Assembly: GCF_019303495.1 (NCBI RefSeq)
Contig: NZ_JAEVFI010000015.1
Location: forward strand, 116,422-180,421
DNA length: 64,000 nt
Source of the DNA: Streptomyces sp. JJ66
GTDB taxonomy: Bacteria; Actinomycetota; Actinomycetes; Streptomycetales; Streptomycetaceae
Direction of reading: 5' to 3'
The notes under the pieces were generated by a model that was not told the DNA's origin, did no database searches, and saw only the letters and a list, made by a program, of their open reading frames with translations. Positions 62,861 to 64,000 of this stretch are shown piece after piece. The position numbers were made by a program, and so were the translations under genes. The first letter of the stretch is position 1, and the number at the start of each line of letters is the position of its first letter.

Positions 62861-64000
62861 CTAACCGGCGGGCGGCAGTGCCGGCGGGGTGTACCGGGGC
62901 AGCGGTCGCGCTGCCGGGTCCGGCCGGACCGCGCCCGCCACCGGACCCGGCCCGGCCAGCGGTGCCACCACAATCCGCTCGCCGGGCCGGGGCGCGTGCA
63001 CCACCCGGCCCTCGCCGACGTACAGCGCCACGTGCGTCGCGTCCTTGAAGTACACCACCAGGTCACCGGGCCGCAGGTCGTCCAGCTCGACGCGGGGCAG
63101 CCGCCGCCACTGCTCCTGACTGGTGCGCGGAACCCCCGTCCCCGCCTCGCCCCATGCCTGGGAGGTGAGCCCGGAGCAGTCAAAGGCGTCGGGTCCCTCC
63201 GCGCCCCACTGGTACGGCTTGCCGAGCTGCGCGGCGGCGAACCGCACCGCCTGGGCACCGGCCGCGGACGGGGTGCGCGCCGCCGCGTCCGCCCCGGTGA
63301 GGCGGACGTCGGACAGCAGCGTGCGCTGGGCCTCGCGCGCCTGTTCGCGCTCCAGTTCGCGGACGGCCGCCAGCTGGGCGTCGCTCAGTGAGGCCAGCAG
63401 TTCGGCCACCGCGTCCAGCCGCTCGCGCACGGTGTCGCGCCGCTCGGCCCGCGTCCGGGCCAGCTCCTCGCGCCGCCGCAGCGCCTCCTCGGCCTGCTCC
63501 GCCGTCCGGTCCAGCCTGCGCGCGCCCCCGGCCACGCGCTGAACGGTCCGTGCCTGCTCCTGTGCCGCCTGGTTCAGCAGGTGGCTGCGGCTGAACGCTT
63601 CTTGCGGGTCGCGGCTGAGCAGCAGCCGCAGGTACGGGGGCAGGCCCGAGCCGCCGCCGCGGTACTGCTCGCGGGCGAGCCGCCCGGCCGTGGCCCGCTC
63701 CTGGGAGAGTTCGGTCCGCGCGGTCGCCAGCCGGCTGTGCAGCCGCCGCACGTGCGCACGCTGCTCGCGCAGCGCCTCGTCGGCGGCGTTGTACTGCTCC
63801 GTGGCCGAGGACACCGCGCGGTAGACGCCGCGCAGCTCGGTCAGCAGCTCACTGACGGGCCGACGCCGGGGGCCGTCCGGCGCCGCGTCGTCGGCGGGCC
63901 CGGGTGGCGCGGCAGACGACCGGGCCTCGGGCGGTGGGGCAGGCGCGGCGGGCGAGGCAGGCGCGGCGGGCGCGGACGGCGCGCCGGACACGGCCGGGGC
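62861..64000 (-). CDS. NlpC/P60 cell-wall hydrolase (5' end outside window)
   Basis: At least 377 residues; the frame is still open at base 64000, so the signal peptide is not visible. An Ala/Pro-rich segment precedes a long coiled coil (YRAVSSATEQYNAADEALRE through ELEREQAREAQR, as in RipA/PcsB-type proteins). The C40 domain follows: AFDCSGLTSQAW (catalytic Cys), THVALYVGEGRVVHAP (catalytic His) and PYQWGAEG before the Cys. It probably cuts the D-Glu to diamino-acid bond of stem peptides. Convergent with the monooxygenase gene, 69 bases away. Confidence 0.94.
   Translation of the reverse strand, partial: APAVSGAPSAPAAPASPAAPAPPPEARSSAAPPGPADDAAPDGPRRRPVSELLTELRGVYRAVSSATEQYNAADEALREQRAHVRRLHSRLATARTELSQERATAGRLAREQYRGGGSGLPPYLRLLLSRDPQEAFSRSHLLNQAAQEQARTVQRVAGGARRLDRTAEQAEEALRRREELARTRAERRDTVRERLDAVAELLASLSDAQLAAVRELEREQAREAQRTLLSDVRLTGADAAARTPSAAGAQAVRFAAAQLGKPYQWGAEGPDAFDCSGLTSQAWGEAGTGVPRTSQEQWRRLPRVELDDLRPGDLVVYFKDATHVALYVGEGRVVHAPRPGERIVVAPLAGPGPVAGAVRPDPAARPLPRYTPPALPPAG

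Overview
The window is high-GC actinobacterial DNA, almost certainly from a Streptomyces chromosome. The evidence is GTG/TTG starts, many leaderless genes, and marker genes typical of the genus: sigR-rsrA, dasR-dasABCD, wblE, a sigH-type sigma factor with its anti-sigma factor, sodN-sodX, a conservon (cvnABCD) and a fused KGD-type 2-oxoglutarate dehydrogenase. From memory, the gene order parallels the aroA-sigR-dasR-wblE-sigH-sodN-sucA part of the S. coelicolor core chromosome. No database was searched. This is core chromosome rather than an island. I saw no tRNA, rRNA, CRISPR array, intact insertion sequence or biosynthetic cluster.

1-6.8 kb: catalase (cut by the window start), a decayed IS200/IS605-type element, a CBS-domain protein, hisN, a TetR regulator, rsgA, aroA and an M50-like membrane protease. 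7-12.1 kb: a large GT4 glycosyltransferase, an SRAP-domain protein, an alpha/beta hydrolase, then the thiol-stress pair sigR-rsrA with a perfect SigR-type autoregulatory promoter. 12.4-16.6 kb: a TPR-like protein, peptide deformylase, and the cstA plus YbdD-type pair.

16.8-23.8 kb: the chitobiose/GlcNAc module. The repressor gene dasR is divergent from dasA-dasB-dasC-dasD and a SIS-domain sugar-phosphate enzyme, with two DasR operators (dre) between dasR and dasA. 24-29.5 kb: a PdtaS-like histidine kinase, wblE, a lipid kinase, a small membrane protein, and sigH with its anti-sigma gene. 29.7-33.4 kb: a GNAT relic, an ACC-deaminase-like PLP enzyme, a peptidoglycan amidase, a HemK-like methyltransferase and a NUDIX hydrolase.

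34-40.7 kb: a LysR regulator with a TTA (bldA-type) codon followed by a secreted subtilase, divergent sodN/sodX (nickel superoxide dismutase and its maturation protease), a CGNR zinc-finger protein, a methyltransferase and malic enzyme. 41.3-47.6 kb: a polar amino-acid ABC transporter operon, a quinone-oxidoreductase-like protein, a DUF4097-PadR pair and a DUF6104 protein. 47.8-53.9 kb: sucA/kgd and a two-component system. 54.2-56.5 kb: a rhomboid-like membrane protein, a MarR regulator and a PP2C-like protein. 56.9-64 kb: conservon cvnABCD, overlapping by 4 to 20 nt, followed by a styrene/indole-monooxygenase-like flavoprotein, and an NlpC/P60 hydrolase cut by the window end.

The most interesting signals are the conservon linked to an orphan flavin monooxygenase, the TnpB/omega-RNA-like relic at 1.3-1.5 kb, the SigR feedback architecture, the das operators and intercistronic hairpins, and the TTA-containing regulator beside a secreted protease. 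I did not find a clearly new multi-gene system.
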